The position numbers and the translations under genes were made by a program. Shown in pieces: positions 8,455 through 17,400 of a DNA stretch of 64,000 nt. Origin of the DNA: Gammaproteobacteria bacterium (lineage in GTDB: Bacteria > Pseudomonadota > Gammaproteobacteria > HTCC5015). How positions within the stretch are numbered: the stretch's first letter is position 1; each line of letters opens with the position of its first letter. The notes beneath the pieces are model-generated. The model worked only from the letters and a program-made list of their open reading frames with translations, was not told where the DNA came from and searched no databases. Where the stretch lies: NCBI GenBank assembly GCA_013817245.1, contig JACDDA010000004.1:220450-284449 (forward strand). Reading direction: 5' to 3'.

Positions 8455-9375
8455 TCATATTCTACGGAACTGAAATACTACGCCACTTAAATGTTCAGAT
8501 GCTGCCCATAATGTTTGTGCGGCTGCTGTATTCTGCGAAAGCGCACTTGAAACAACCTTTCCCGGCTTGCCTTTTAACTGTAAAAATCCACTGGGGCCAA
8601 TATAGTCACCACCGTGGATATCTTCATGTGTACTTGCCATTACAATCGGTAACGCTGCGTATTGAGGTTTATGACCCAAGAGTTTTTCCAAATAAACACT
8701 TGCGGCGCTTGAGTAAGTCCGCTGATTAAGTTGAGTGGGCGATATCCCAGGATGCGCGGCTACGGCAATGGTGTTTGCTGAATGTGCGGCTAACTTTCGT
8801 TGCAATTCGTATATGAACATTAAATTAGCTAATTTACTTTGCGCATAGGCTTTCATTGGATTGTATTTGCGAACTTCATCAGGTGTATCGATGATTGTTT
8901 GAGCCATTTGATGAGCAATGCTAGTAACACTAACAATTCTTGAATTCGGCGTGGATAGCAATTTTTCTAGCAATAGTCCTGTTAAAGCAAAATGCCCAAT
9001 ATGATTTACGCCCCATTGATATTCGATGCCCTCAGCTGTTTGCAACTGCGGTGTTTTCATAACGCCTGCATTATTAATCAGAATATTGATCTGTGAATAA
9101 CGCTGTTTAAATGCTGCGGCAAACTCACGTATGGACTGCAAGCTAGCTAAATCTAATGACATAACATACAGCTGCGCATTGGATTGAGTTTGTCGAATTT
9201 GATTTACTGCTTGTTCGGCTTTTTTAATATCGCGACAAGCCATCACGACGGTAGCATTTTTAGCCGCCAATAATTTTGTTACTTCAAATCCTATCCCACT
9301 GTTTGCACCGGTGATAACAACCGTCTTATTTACTAAATCTGGAATATCGCTAAGAGTCCAATTTTGCGTAGTCAT
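8455..9375 (-). CDS. Short-chain dehydrogenase/reductase
   Basis: A 306-residue SDR oxidoreductase of the retinol-dehydrogenase/WWOX-like group. The NAD(P) binding motif TGANSGIG is near residues 20-27, LINNAGVMKTP near 96, the catalytic Ser in VSVTSIAH, and the catalytic pair YAQSK near 180. The usual length of this subgroup is about 300. The substrate cannot be read from the sequence. It lies 49 nt downstream of the PhnB-like gene, so the two may share a transcript. Confidence 0.85.
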   Translation of the reverse strand: MTTQNWTLSDIPDLVNKTVVITGANSGIGFEVTKLLAAKNATVVMACRDIKKAEQAVNQIRQTQSNAQLYVMSLDLASLQSIREFAAAFKQRYSQINILINNAGVMKTPQLQTAEGIEYQWGVNHIGHFALTGLLLEKLLSTPNSRIVSVTSIAHQMAQTIIDTPDEVRKYNPMKAYAQSKLANLMFIYELQRKLAAHSANTIAVAAHPGISPTQLNQRTYSSAASVYLEKLLGHKPQYAALPIVMASTHEDIHGGDYIGPSGFLQLKGKPGKVVSSALSQNTAAAQTLWAASEHLSGVVFQFRRI

Positions 9376-9424
9376 CCTTCATTCCTTCACAGCAAGGTAT
9401 TCACTGTAGCTTCATGATAGAAAT

Positions 9425-9907
9425 TTATTTAACTTGAGCGGCGGCTTTTAGAGCAGCGATGTCAATCTTTGTCATCGTCATCATCGCCTCAAAAGCCTGC
9501 TTTGCCTTATCGCCATCAGAGCTAGTTGTAAGATCAAGCAGAAGTCTCGGCGTGATTTGCCAAGAAAATCCCCAGCGATCCTTACACCATCCGCAGGCAC
9601 TTTCCGCACCGCCATTACTAATGATGGTATTCCAGTAACGATCAGTTTCTTCCTGATTCTCAGTAACAACCATAAAACTGACTGCTTCGTTCGGAATGAA
9701 AGTCGGTCCTCCGTTCAAGCCCACGAATTTACGGCCCAACACAGTAAACTCAACCGTTAGTTCACTACCTTCCTTACCTCCAGGAAAATCGCCAGGTGCT
9801 TTATTCACGCGCCCCACACTACTGTTAGGAAAGGTGGCGGCATAAAACTCTGCCGCTTTCTTGGCCTCGCCATGATCAAACCAAATACAAGTAATAAATT
9901 CTGTCAT
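9425..9907 (-). CDS. PhnB-like VOC family protein
   Basis: A 160-residue protein of the PhnB/3-demethylubiquinone methyltransferase-like branch of the vicinal oxygen chelate superfamily. The N-terminus [20 protein letters not shown], the central FVGLNGGP, and the [16 protein letters not shown] segment are characteristic. These proteins share the glyoxalase fold but are mostly without a known substrate; despite the family name there is no SAM-binding domain. The start at 9907 is preceded by AAGGAGATGATTT, a good ribosome site. Reaction unknown. Confidence 0.85.
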   Translation of the reverse strand: MTEFITCIWFDHGEAKKAAEFYAATFPNSSVGRVNKAPGDFPGGKEGSELTVEFTVLGRKFVGLNGGPTFIPNEAVSFMVVTENQEETDRYWNTIISNGGAESACGWCKDRWGFSWQITPRLLLDLTTSSDGDKAKQAFEAMMTMTKIDIAALKAAAQVK

Positions 9908-10036
9908 AAATCATCTCCTTGGATTACATAAAATTATTAATTTAAAAAATCGTGTGATTTTCTAAATAAGCATATTAACGCCTTATCCGCTACTGCAGCT
10001 TAGTTTCTACATACGTTTTAAAATTATTCAAAATGA

Positions 10037-10153
10037 TTTGGTGAGCCCGGAGAGATTGCGAAATACGTCCTGTATTTCGCCGCTTCGCGGCCTGCGCGTC
10101 TGCGCCCAGTCCACGCGCTAGTTCCTATGCGCGTGTCGATTCCGACCAAGGTG
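10037..10153. repeat. Hairpin-rich element carrying a copy of the tRNA-Arg 3' end
   Basis: Bases 10037-10057 match 10214-10234, the 3' end of tRNA-Arg plus flank, with one mismatch (A for C). They are followed by consecutive GC-rich hairpins: 10058-10066 with 10072-10080 (9 bp), 10079-10083 with 10087-10091 (5 bp), and 10112-10118 with 10129-10135 (7 bp). A partial tRNA copy next to strong secondary structure suggests the scar of a mobile or integrated element, or a structured repeat family. No integrase gene is nearby. The flanking parts of 9908-10215 show nothing else. Confidence 0.5.
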
Positions 10154-10183
10154 TTAGTTGGAATAGCTAATTTTGAGGCAAAA

Positions 10184-10210
10184 AAAATCCATTCATTAAG
10201 AATGGATTTT
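10184..10210 (-). terminator. Terminator after tRNA-Arg
   Basis: An 11-bp perfect stem (10184-10194 with 10200-10210) with a 5-nt loop lies just 3' of the tRNA on the minus strand and runs into a stretch of seven or more T residues on that strand. Confidence 0.75.
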
Positions 10211-10215
10211 TAATT

Positions 10216-10292
10216 TGGTGCGCCCGGAGAGATTCGAACTCCCGACCACCAAGTTCGTAGCCTGGTACTCTATCCAGCTGAGCTACGGGCGC
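10216..10292 (-). tRNA. tRNA-Arg (ACG anticodon)
   Basis: A complete 77-nt cloverleaf on the minus strand. The acceptor stem GCGCCCG pairs with CGGGCGC, the D arm reads AGCTCAGCTGGATAGAGT, the anticodon loop CTACGAA carries ACG, the T arm contains GTTCGAATC, and the CCA end is encoded. The ACG anticodon, read as ICG after deamination, decodes CGU, CGC and CGA. Confidence 0.95.
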
Positions 10293-10373
10293 ATAACCGC
10301 TGGGTTGCAGCGGCCGCGAATTATGGTGAAATCATATCGCCGTGTCAAACCATGTCCACATTTTACTGCTCGC

Positions 10374-11291
10374 TTACGTAACGCGTTCGATGCCTTGTAA
10401 GTGGCGGAAACATGTTTGTTTTGCGGTCTCTACAAAGTCACGTAAATATGGTGCATCGCGCTGTTCTTCGCGCATCGCCAAATACAAAACTCGCCATAAG
10501 CCGTGTTCGCCTAGTGGTAGCGTCGCGATATAACGCTGTTGGCGTGATGCGGCTAATGCCCAATTCGGTAATACGCTGACCCCTCGGCCACTGGCAACTA
10601 ATTGCAGGATCATCATGGTTAATTCAGCGGTTCGTATCGTTTGTGGTTCTACGCCTGCTGGATCTAAAAACCCACTGAAGACATCTAAACGATTGCGTTC
10701 TACGGGGTATGTAATAAGCGTGCGTTCCGCTAGATCTGCCGGTGTAGCCCACGGCTTTTGCGTCAGTGGATCTTCATTGCGTAAGGCCAGCAACGCTTCA
10801 TAACTAAACAACGGTTCGTAATAAATGCCTTCAATAGGCTGAGGATCGGAGCTCAGCACTAAATCTACGTCACCGCGCAGTAATGCGGGCAGCGGCATGA
10901 AGTTAAACCCTACCGTCATGTCGAGTTCGATATCCGGCCAGTGATTGCGGTACTGATCTACGGTCGGCATTAGCCAATCAAAGCAGCTATGGCATTCAAT
11001 CGCGATGTGTAAACGTCCGCTCTGCCCTTGGGCTAAACGGCTTAATTCGTATTCGGTGGCGCGAACGGCCGGCAAAATATCTTGAGCTAATTGAAATAAA
11101 CGTAAGCCTGCCACGGTGAGCTTTAGCGGGCGCGTTTTGCGAATAAATAACGCTGTACCTAACCGCAGCTCCAGTTCTTTTATCTGATGCGATAACGCCG
11201 ATTGAGTGAGATGCAGCCGTTCGGCTGCAGCAGAAAGATTACCTGCGCTATTAATGGCTTCTAGGGTTTTGAGATGGCGTAATTCCAGCAT
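10374..11291 (-). CDS. metR: LysR-type methionine regulator MetR
   Basis: A 305-residue LysR regulator with an N-terminal winged helix-turn-helix (residues 1-60, SAAAERLHLTQSALSHQIKELE) and a periplasmic-binding-like effector domain containing the MetR-typical IECHSCFDWLMP segment near residue 98. MetR activates metE and other methionine genes with homocysteine as co-inducer. It is divergent from metE, with two TGAA-N5-TTCA boxes in between, the classic arrangement. Length and start are typical. Confidence 0.93.
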   Translation of the reverse strand: MLELRHLKTLEAINSAGNLSAAAERLHLTQSALSHQIKELELRLGTALFIRKTRPLKLTVAGLRLFQLAQDILPAVRATEYELSRLAQGQSGRLHIAIECHSCFDWLMPTVDQYRNHWPDIELDMTVGFNFMPLPALLRGDVDLVLSSDPQPIEGIYYEPLFSYEALLALRNEDPLTQKPWATPADLAERTLITYPVERNRLDVFSGFLDPAGVEPQTIRTAELTMMILQLVASGRGVSVLPNWALAASRQQRYIATLPLGEHGLWRVLYLAMREEQRDAPYLRDFVETAKQTCFRHLQGIERVT

Positions 11292-11303
11292 AAGTCACCG
11301 AGT

Positions 11304-11316
11304 TGAATTTAATTCA
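11304..11316. promoter_or_regulatory. MetR box 1
   Basis: TGAATTTAATTCA fits the MetR consensus TGAA-N5-TTCA exactly. It is 12 bp from the metR start and probably mediates autoregulation as well as cooperating with box 2. Confidence 0.75.
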
Positions 11317-11334
11317 TACTTTTTACAAGAAATA

Positions 11335-11347
11335 TGAACTTGATTCA
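11335..11347. promoter_or_regulatory. MetR box 2
   Basis: TGAACTTGATTCA fits TGAA-N5-TTCA exactly. Its centre is 31 bp (three helical turns) from that of box 1. It overlaps a TTGATT -35-like hexamer that is followed 16 bp later by AAGAAT, a plausible weak, activator-dependent metE promoter. Confidence 0.75.
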
Positions 11348-11411
11348 ATAGTTAATTAGTGAAGAATGCCCATCTTGCTTTTCCATTCACGATTAATAAC
11401 AAGGAACCGCC

Positions 11412-13706
11412 ATGGCACACACTATTCATAATCTGGGTTTTCCCCGAATTGGCGCGCAGCGCGAATTAAAAACCGCTTTAGAAAGTTACTGGCGCGGCAG
11501 TAGCGACGCAGCCGCTTTATATGAAACCGGCAAATCCTTACGCGAACGGCATTGGCAACAGCAACAAACGGCCGGCTTACAGTTTGTGCCTACCGGCGAT
11601 TTTGCTTGGTACGACCATATTGCAACGTGGGCAGCAACGCTGGGCGTCGTATCGAATCGTTATCGACAAAATGAAAAAATCACGTTGAATAGTTTGTTTT
11701 TATTAGGCCGCGGTCGTGCTCCCTCCGGACAAGATACCGCGGCCGGGGAAATGACCAAATGGTTTGATACCAACTATCACTACATCGTGCCCGAACTAAA
11801 AGCTGATTGCGTATTTAATATTGAATGGACGCAATGTTTAGATGAAACAGCGGCGGCGATTGCACAAGGTTTAAACGTTAAACCCGTTATTCCTGGGCCA
11901 TTAACATTTTTATGGTTGAGTAAAGGTGAGTTTAACGGCGGCTGCGATGATGAAAAATTATTGTTATTAGATAAATTATTATTAGCGTATGAAAAAATAT
12001 TGCAGCAATTTGCACTGTTTGGCGTTAGCTGGGTACAAATAGATGAACCCATTTTAGTTTTGGAGTTGCCACTATCATGGCAAACAGCGTTCGAGCGTGC
12101 GTATCATCGTTTGCAAAATAGCGCGGTGAAATTATTACTCACGACTTATTTTGGCGGATTGAATAATAATCTTATGTTGGCAACTCGTTTGCCGGTTGCA
12201 GGCTTACATATTGATTGCGTGCGCGCACCTGAGCAATTAAAACCCGTAGTCGATAATTTAGGGCCTTATAAAATTTTATCAGTCGGCATTATTGATGGCC
12301 GCAATATCTGGCGCACGAATTTAGCTCAAGCGTTTAATCTACTGCAACCGCTTAGTGAAAAATTAGGCGATCGTTTGTGGTTAGCGCCCTCTTGTTCTTT
12401 GCTACATGTCCCCGTTGATTTAGCGCAAGAAACAGAATTAGATACGCAATTGCATAGTTGGTTGAGTTTCGCTATCCAAAAATTAGATGAGTTAAATTTA
12501 TTAAGCCGCGCATTAAGTGATGCGAATGTGCTCAATAGCGAAGAATGGCAATCACATAATGCTGCAATGGTAGATAGACAACTATCGTCACGCACTTACA
12601 ATCACGAACTGCGTGCACGCTTAGAAAATTTACCATCCTTGCAGCATGGTCGTTCATTACCTTATTCGCAAAGAATCAAGCAGCAGCAACAAAAATGGGC
12701 ACTGCCATTATTTCCTACCACCACCATTGGTTCGTTTCCACAAACGGCTGATATTCGTAAATGGCGCAAAGCCTATCGTGATGGTGATCTAGATGCAGTA
12801 AGTTATGAGCGTAATATAAAAGCCATTATCGCCGAGACCATTGCACTGCAAGAAGCCCTTGGGTTAGATGTATTGGTGCATGGCGAATCCGAACGAAATG
12901 ATATGTCCGAATATTTTGGTGAACATTTAACCGGTATTGCAGTAAGTGAATTTGGTTGGGTGCAAAGTTATGGTTCGCGCTGTGTTAAACCACCTATTAT
13001 TTATGGCGACATTTTGCGTCCCGCTGCTATTACAGTGGAATGGAGTCATTATGCGCAAACACAAACTCAATTGCCTGTTAAAGGTATGCTTACGGGGCCT
13101 GTCACTTTATTATGCTGGTCGTTTGTACGCGATGATCAATCACGCAAAAATACATGCCAACAATTAGCACTAGCATTGCGTGACGAAGTTGCGGATTTGC
13201 AAGCCGCCGGGATTGGCATTATACAAATTGATGAACCTGCGTTCCGTGAAGGTCAACCGTTAAACAGTCGCGACAAAGATGCGTATTATCAATGGGCCGT
13301 GAATTGTTTTCATATTACTACCGGCGTTGCTGACGACACTACACAAATTCATACGCATATGTGTTATTCGGATTTTAATGACATCATGAAACCGATTGCA
13401 CAATTAGATGCCGATGTGATTACACTGGAAACCGCGCGTTCACGTTTAGAATTATTAGATGCTCAAGTGCTCGCTAATTATCCGAGTGATATAGGACCGG
13501 GCGTGTGGGACATCCACTCACCCATCGTTCCAAGCGTTGCAGAAATACAGACATTGTTAGAACGTGCCGCCCAATTAATTCCCGTAGAACGTTTGTGGGT
13601 CAATCCAGACTGTGGATTAAAAACTCGTGGCTGGCCTGAAACTTTGGAATCATTGCGCAATATGGTCACCGCTGCGCAATTGTTACGTAAACAGTATGCC
13701 GCTTAA
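11412..13706 (+). CDS. metE: Cobalamin-independent methionine synthase
   Basis: A 764-residue MetE that transfers the methyl group of 5-methyltetrahydropteroyltriglutamate to homocysteine, the last step of methionine synthesis without vitamin B12. It has the usual two-barrel arrangement: the N-terminal domain starts HNLGFPRIGAQRELK, and the catalytic C-terminal domain starts near PTTTIGSFPQTADIRKWR. The zinc-binding His and Cys are in IHTHMCYSDF, the Glu in IDEPAFREG region, and the last Cys in NPDCGLKTRGW. An AAGGAA ribosome site precedes the ATG. Activated by MetR from the divergent gene. Confidence 0.97.
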   Translation: MAHTIHNLGFPRIGAQRELKTALESYWRGSSDAAALYETGKSLRERHWQQQQTAGLQFVPTGDFAWYDHIATWAATLGVVSNRYRQNEKITLNSLFLLGRGRAPSGQDTAAGEMTKWFDTNYHYIVPELKADCVFNIEWTQCLDETAAAIAQGLNVKPVIPGPLTFLWLSKGEFNGGCDDEKLLLLDKLLLAYEKILQQFALFGVSWVQIDEPILVLELPLSWQTAFERAYHRLQNSAVKLLLTTYFGGLNNNLMLATRLPVAGLHIDCVRAPEQLKPVVDNLGPYKILSVGIIDGRNIWRTNLAQAFNLLQPLSEKLGDRLWLAPSCSLLHVPVDLAQETELDTQLHSWLSFAIQKLDELNLLSRALSDANVLNSEEWQSHNAAMVDRQLSSRTYNHELRARLENLPSLQHGRSLPYSQRIKQQQQKWALPLFPTTTIGSFPQTADIRKWRKAYRDGDLDAVSYERNIKAIIAETIALQEALGLDVLVHGESERNDMSEYFGEHLTGIAVSEFGWVQSYGSRCVKPPIIYGDILRPAAITVEWSHYAQTQTQLPVKGMLTGPVTLLCWSFVRDDQSRKNTCQQLALALRDEVADLQAAGIGIIQIDEPAFREGQPLNSRDKDAYYQWAVNCFHITTGVADDTTQIHTHMCYSDFNDIMKPIAQLDADVITLETARSRLELLDAQVLANYPSDIGPGVWDIHSPIVPSVAEIQTLLERAAQLIPVERLWVNPDCGLKTRGWPETLESLRNMVTAAQLLRKQYAA

Positions 13707-13710
13707 AAAC

Positions 13711-13736
13711 AAAGCGCCGGTTAAACCGGCGCTTTT
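13711..13736 (+). terminator. Terminator after metE
   Basis: An 11-bp GC-rich stem (13711-13721 with 13725-13735) and a TAA loop begin a few bases after the metE stop and end in five T residues: a strong rho-independent terminator. Confidence 0.9.
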
Positions 13737-13766
13737 TGGCCCATACTTCGCCCACTCCAAAAAAGT

Positions 13767-14369
13767 TTAGGTCTGCGACAATAAATTGATAGCTTCCTGC
13801 GCATCTGCTTTAAGTGGATGTTCCGGATAATCTTTTAACATGCTTTTTAAAGTTTGTACGCCCGCCGTTCTATCACCGGCACCGCCTTGTGCTAACGCTT
13901 TGGCAAATAATGCATTCGCACGAAACTCACTAGCGGGATAATCTTTAATGAATTTATCTAAGGCTTGCACGGCTTGTGGCAATTGACCTTGATCGACTAA
14001 TTCTTGTGCCTTATTTAAATTTTCAATTTCAGTACGAAAATCTACATCGTTGGTTTTATCGCCTTTCCAATACGGTTGCAGCGCGCTATCCGTTGCTTCA
14101 CTACCGCGCACACCGGCGGTGGCAATAACTTGTGATTGCGAGGAATAACCCGCATCAGCCTTGGGGCTCAAGGTGCGTAATTTGCTCCATAACTTCAACA
14201 TGGCGCCATTAAACGTGCTGCTGCTTTGGGTTTGTTGAATTAAACCGGTATCGGTTGCGGCCACCGCCACTGATGCCGTCAGTGGCGACGTTAATAATAC
14301 GCTCGCCATAAGAGTGGTCAGCAATATCGCGTTTGAACGTGAAAATTTATTCCGTAGCGCTAAGGTCAT
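13767..14369 (-). CDS. Exported TPR-like protein
   Basis: A 200-residue protein with a long N-terminal signal sequence ending near AVAA (about residue 38). The C-terminal part, from about residue 112, contains at least two tetratricopeptide-like repeats (AQELVDQGQLPQAVQALDKFIKDYPAS and the following RANALFAKALAQGG), similar to the repeats of CpoB/YbgF-type periplasmic scaffolds. It lies 96 nt downstream of the very large NHL/TPR gene on the same strand and probably works with it. Function is otherwise unknown. Confidence 0.75.
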   Translation of the reverse strand: MTLALRNKFSRSNAILLTTLMASVLLTSPLTASVAVAATDTGLIQQTQSSSTFNGAMLKLWSKLRTLSPKADAGYSSQSQVIATAGVRGSEATDSALQPYWKGDKTNDVDFRTEIENLNKAQELVDQGQLPQAVQALDKFIKDYPASEFRANALFAKALAQGGAGDRTAGVQTLKSMLKDYPEHPLKADAQEAINLLSQT

Positions 14370-14465
14370 AATATTCTCCGAGTAATCACTTAATCTGTGA
14401 GTCAGTGTAACTAATCATTCCCAATATAAACTTGAGGTAGCTCGCATAACCTCAACTCAAAACAC

Positions 14466-17400
14466 TTAAATACCTAATAATTTGCCAAAAGAACTGTATT
14501 CCTTGGCCACTTGTTGATTGATTTTAGTCGCTGCACGGTACTTGTCACGTGCCGCACTCATATCACCTTGGCGATAAGCGCTTAAGGCTAAATTAAGCTT
14601 AATACCCCCATCGCTAGGATCGAGCTGTTCAGCTTGGCTATACGCTTCTACGGCGCGTTCAAAATCTCCTTTTTGGTAGAAGATATTGCCGCGATTGTTA
14701 TAAACCGCGCTACTGCCCGGATCACGCTCCAAAAGCTTGTCTAACGATTCGATCGCTTTATCATATAAACCATACTTCGCGTAAATAATGCCCACCTGTA
14801 AGGCCGCAGTAGAATCCTTAGGATTATTAACCACCAGCATTTCAAAAGGTCGGACCAAACGTTCTAAACTTTTTTCCAATAACATTCTACGTTCACGTTC
14901 GAGTATGGCTTTTGCGCGTTCTGCTTCAGGCAATGCTTCCACATAATCGGTTTTGGCCAACGTCACTGGCTGATAGGTCTGCCATGCTTGTTTCAAAGGA
15001 ATAATAGTTAACTGTTTTTTAGCGTCGAAATTTTTAAATTTCTTGGCACCTTCCGCCCATGACTCCGCAAAACTGGTGGCGACCATGGTGGTTTCTAACG
15101 GTATCCAAACTTGATTGTTATAAATAACCAACAAATCTTCGTCAGTGCTAATCAAATCTCGATTAGCGGGCGCAACGCCGGTATTAAACATCATGAATAC
15201 ATGACCCGGCGCATCAAGGATGGCGGTTTCAATACCGAAATTTTCCAAGGATGCGCTAAACAACACCGACAGATCATCACAATCGCCACTTTTTAATTTC
15301 AAACTTTCGCGCGGAAATTGTACGTAATCAATTTGCTCTTCTTTAACGCTGCTAAATGGATTATTCGGATCCACAACATAACGCAGTCCATGCGCATTGA
15401 ATAAACCAAACACTGTCATCGAGGTAATTAAATTATCGTTTAAAGGACCACGCGCTGGTTTGAACTCATTCACGCCGCGGCGCACAAAATCACGCAAGCT
15501 ATCATCTTTAGGCGTCACGAATGATCCAACCATATTTAACTCTTTCCAAACAATTGCATTTTTACCGTACAAGGTCATTGGTTGAGTAATGCTGACGCTA
15601 TCATTTTGGCCGTCACGCACAAAACTCAATTTAACTTCGACTTGCACGCCGGTGTCTTCATCAATATCGAGCACTTTATTATTCAATGCCGCTTTGAGTG
15701 ATACTTCTTGAATGCTGTTAGCCGCTAATTTCTCAACGGTTACGCTAGTCGGAAAATCCATATAGCCTTTAATCGTGAACGAAACTGTTAAATTACCAAA
15801 GTCAGTCGCACTAACATTACGTAACTTTACCGTGCCGACCGATTTGTCTGCGTACTGTTTATAGGCTGCAGAAAAAATAGGTTGTAAACGCAAATCTTCT
15901 AGCGCCACTTGCGGTGCATTGCTGCTAAATTCCAATGATTTTTTCTTGCCTGCATAGGCTGCGTCTAATAAAACTTTATTTTCACTGCTAGGATTATATT
16001 TAACCGCACTTTCTAATGCTGAAATCGATTCATTAAATAAACGTCGCGCACCATATAATTTACCCAACGAAACATAAGCACGGTCATCGGTTTTATTAAG
16101 GCTACTGGCCTTTTCAAGATTTACCTTCGCTTCATCATATAAATTATTATCCAGATACAAATCGCCCAACATCAAATAGAGGCTGGCATTTTGTGGTTTT
16201 AAAATAATCGCTGATTTCAAATATTGAATTGCTTCACCTGTTTTGCCGCGTGCTCTCCCTACTTCGCCAGCTAAAACTAAAACATCGACATTTTTACCGT
16301 CTAACTTAATAGCCGCATTCGCAAAATCCGCCGCCGCATTTAATTTACCAAACCCTAAAGCCGCCTGAGTAGCCGCTACTTGAGTTTTTGCATCAGCGGG
16401 ATTCAAGCGCACTGCCGCACTTAAAGCATCGTAAGCAGATTCATATTCCTTAAGCGCTAAAGACAATAAACCCAGGCGTTGTTGTGCAGCAAAAGAAGCG
16501 GGATCGGCTTCTACCGCGCTGATTAATGCTTTGCGCGCATCGCTGTCTTTTTTCATGCCTACATAAGCATCAGCTAATGCTAACCATGCACCAACGTTAG
16601 AAGGTTTTTCACGCGTCGATTTACCTAAAGCAATCACCGCTTCGCCAAATCGGCCACCGTCTAATTCTATTAAACCCAGTAAATAATTACCTTCACTTGA
16701 CGTTTCTGGTTCGCCGCCTAACTTAATGGCGATATTTTTTGCTTCCGCCATTTTATTAAGCTTAACTAAACTACGCGCGATGCCGAGTTGTGCGTTTATA
16801 TTGTCAGCGTTCAGCGTTAATGCTTTTTGAAATTTTTGCCGCGCTATTTCATATTGAGCTAAATCTAACAAGGTTTCACCGGCTTGCGCCCACAAAGCAG
16901 CATCGTCGGGTGCAAGCTGCAATGCACTATCAAATTGCGCTAAGCCTTTATCTTTAGCTCCCACTGCAATATAAGCTTCACCTAGTACAAAATTAATTTG
17001 CGCATTTTTAGGCGCAAGACGCAAACCCGACTCTAAACAATTAATAGCGCCAATTGCGTCACCAATTTTTAAACTCAATTTACCGCATTGCAAATAAGCA
17101 TCTACATTGCCGGTCTGGCCTTTACCCTTAATTAAACCTTGAATCAACGCCATCGCTTCAGCGTAATCTTTATTGGCGTAAAGTGCGTTCGCTTGCAGAT
17201 TAATGCCTTCAATACGAAATTCTGGTGTTTCTGCCAAGCGCGCAAATTCTTGCACCGCCAAACCATACCGGCCTTGCGCTTGATAAGTTAAACCTAAATA
17301 GCGATGCGACTCGGGTTGATTTGGATTTGATTGCAAATCAGCAAATAAGATTTTTTCAGCTGCTGCGAATTCACCTTTTGAATAGGCTTTATAAGCCCCT

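Noticed and set aside
10342..10533. Plus-strand frame opposite metR
   Set aside because: It is antisense to the conserved MetR C-terminus and has no independent evidence.
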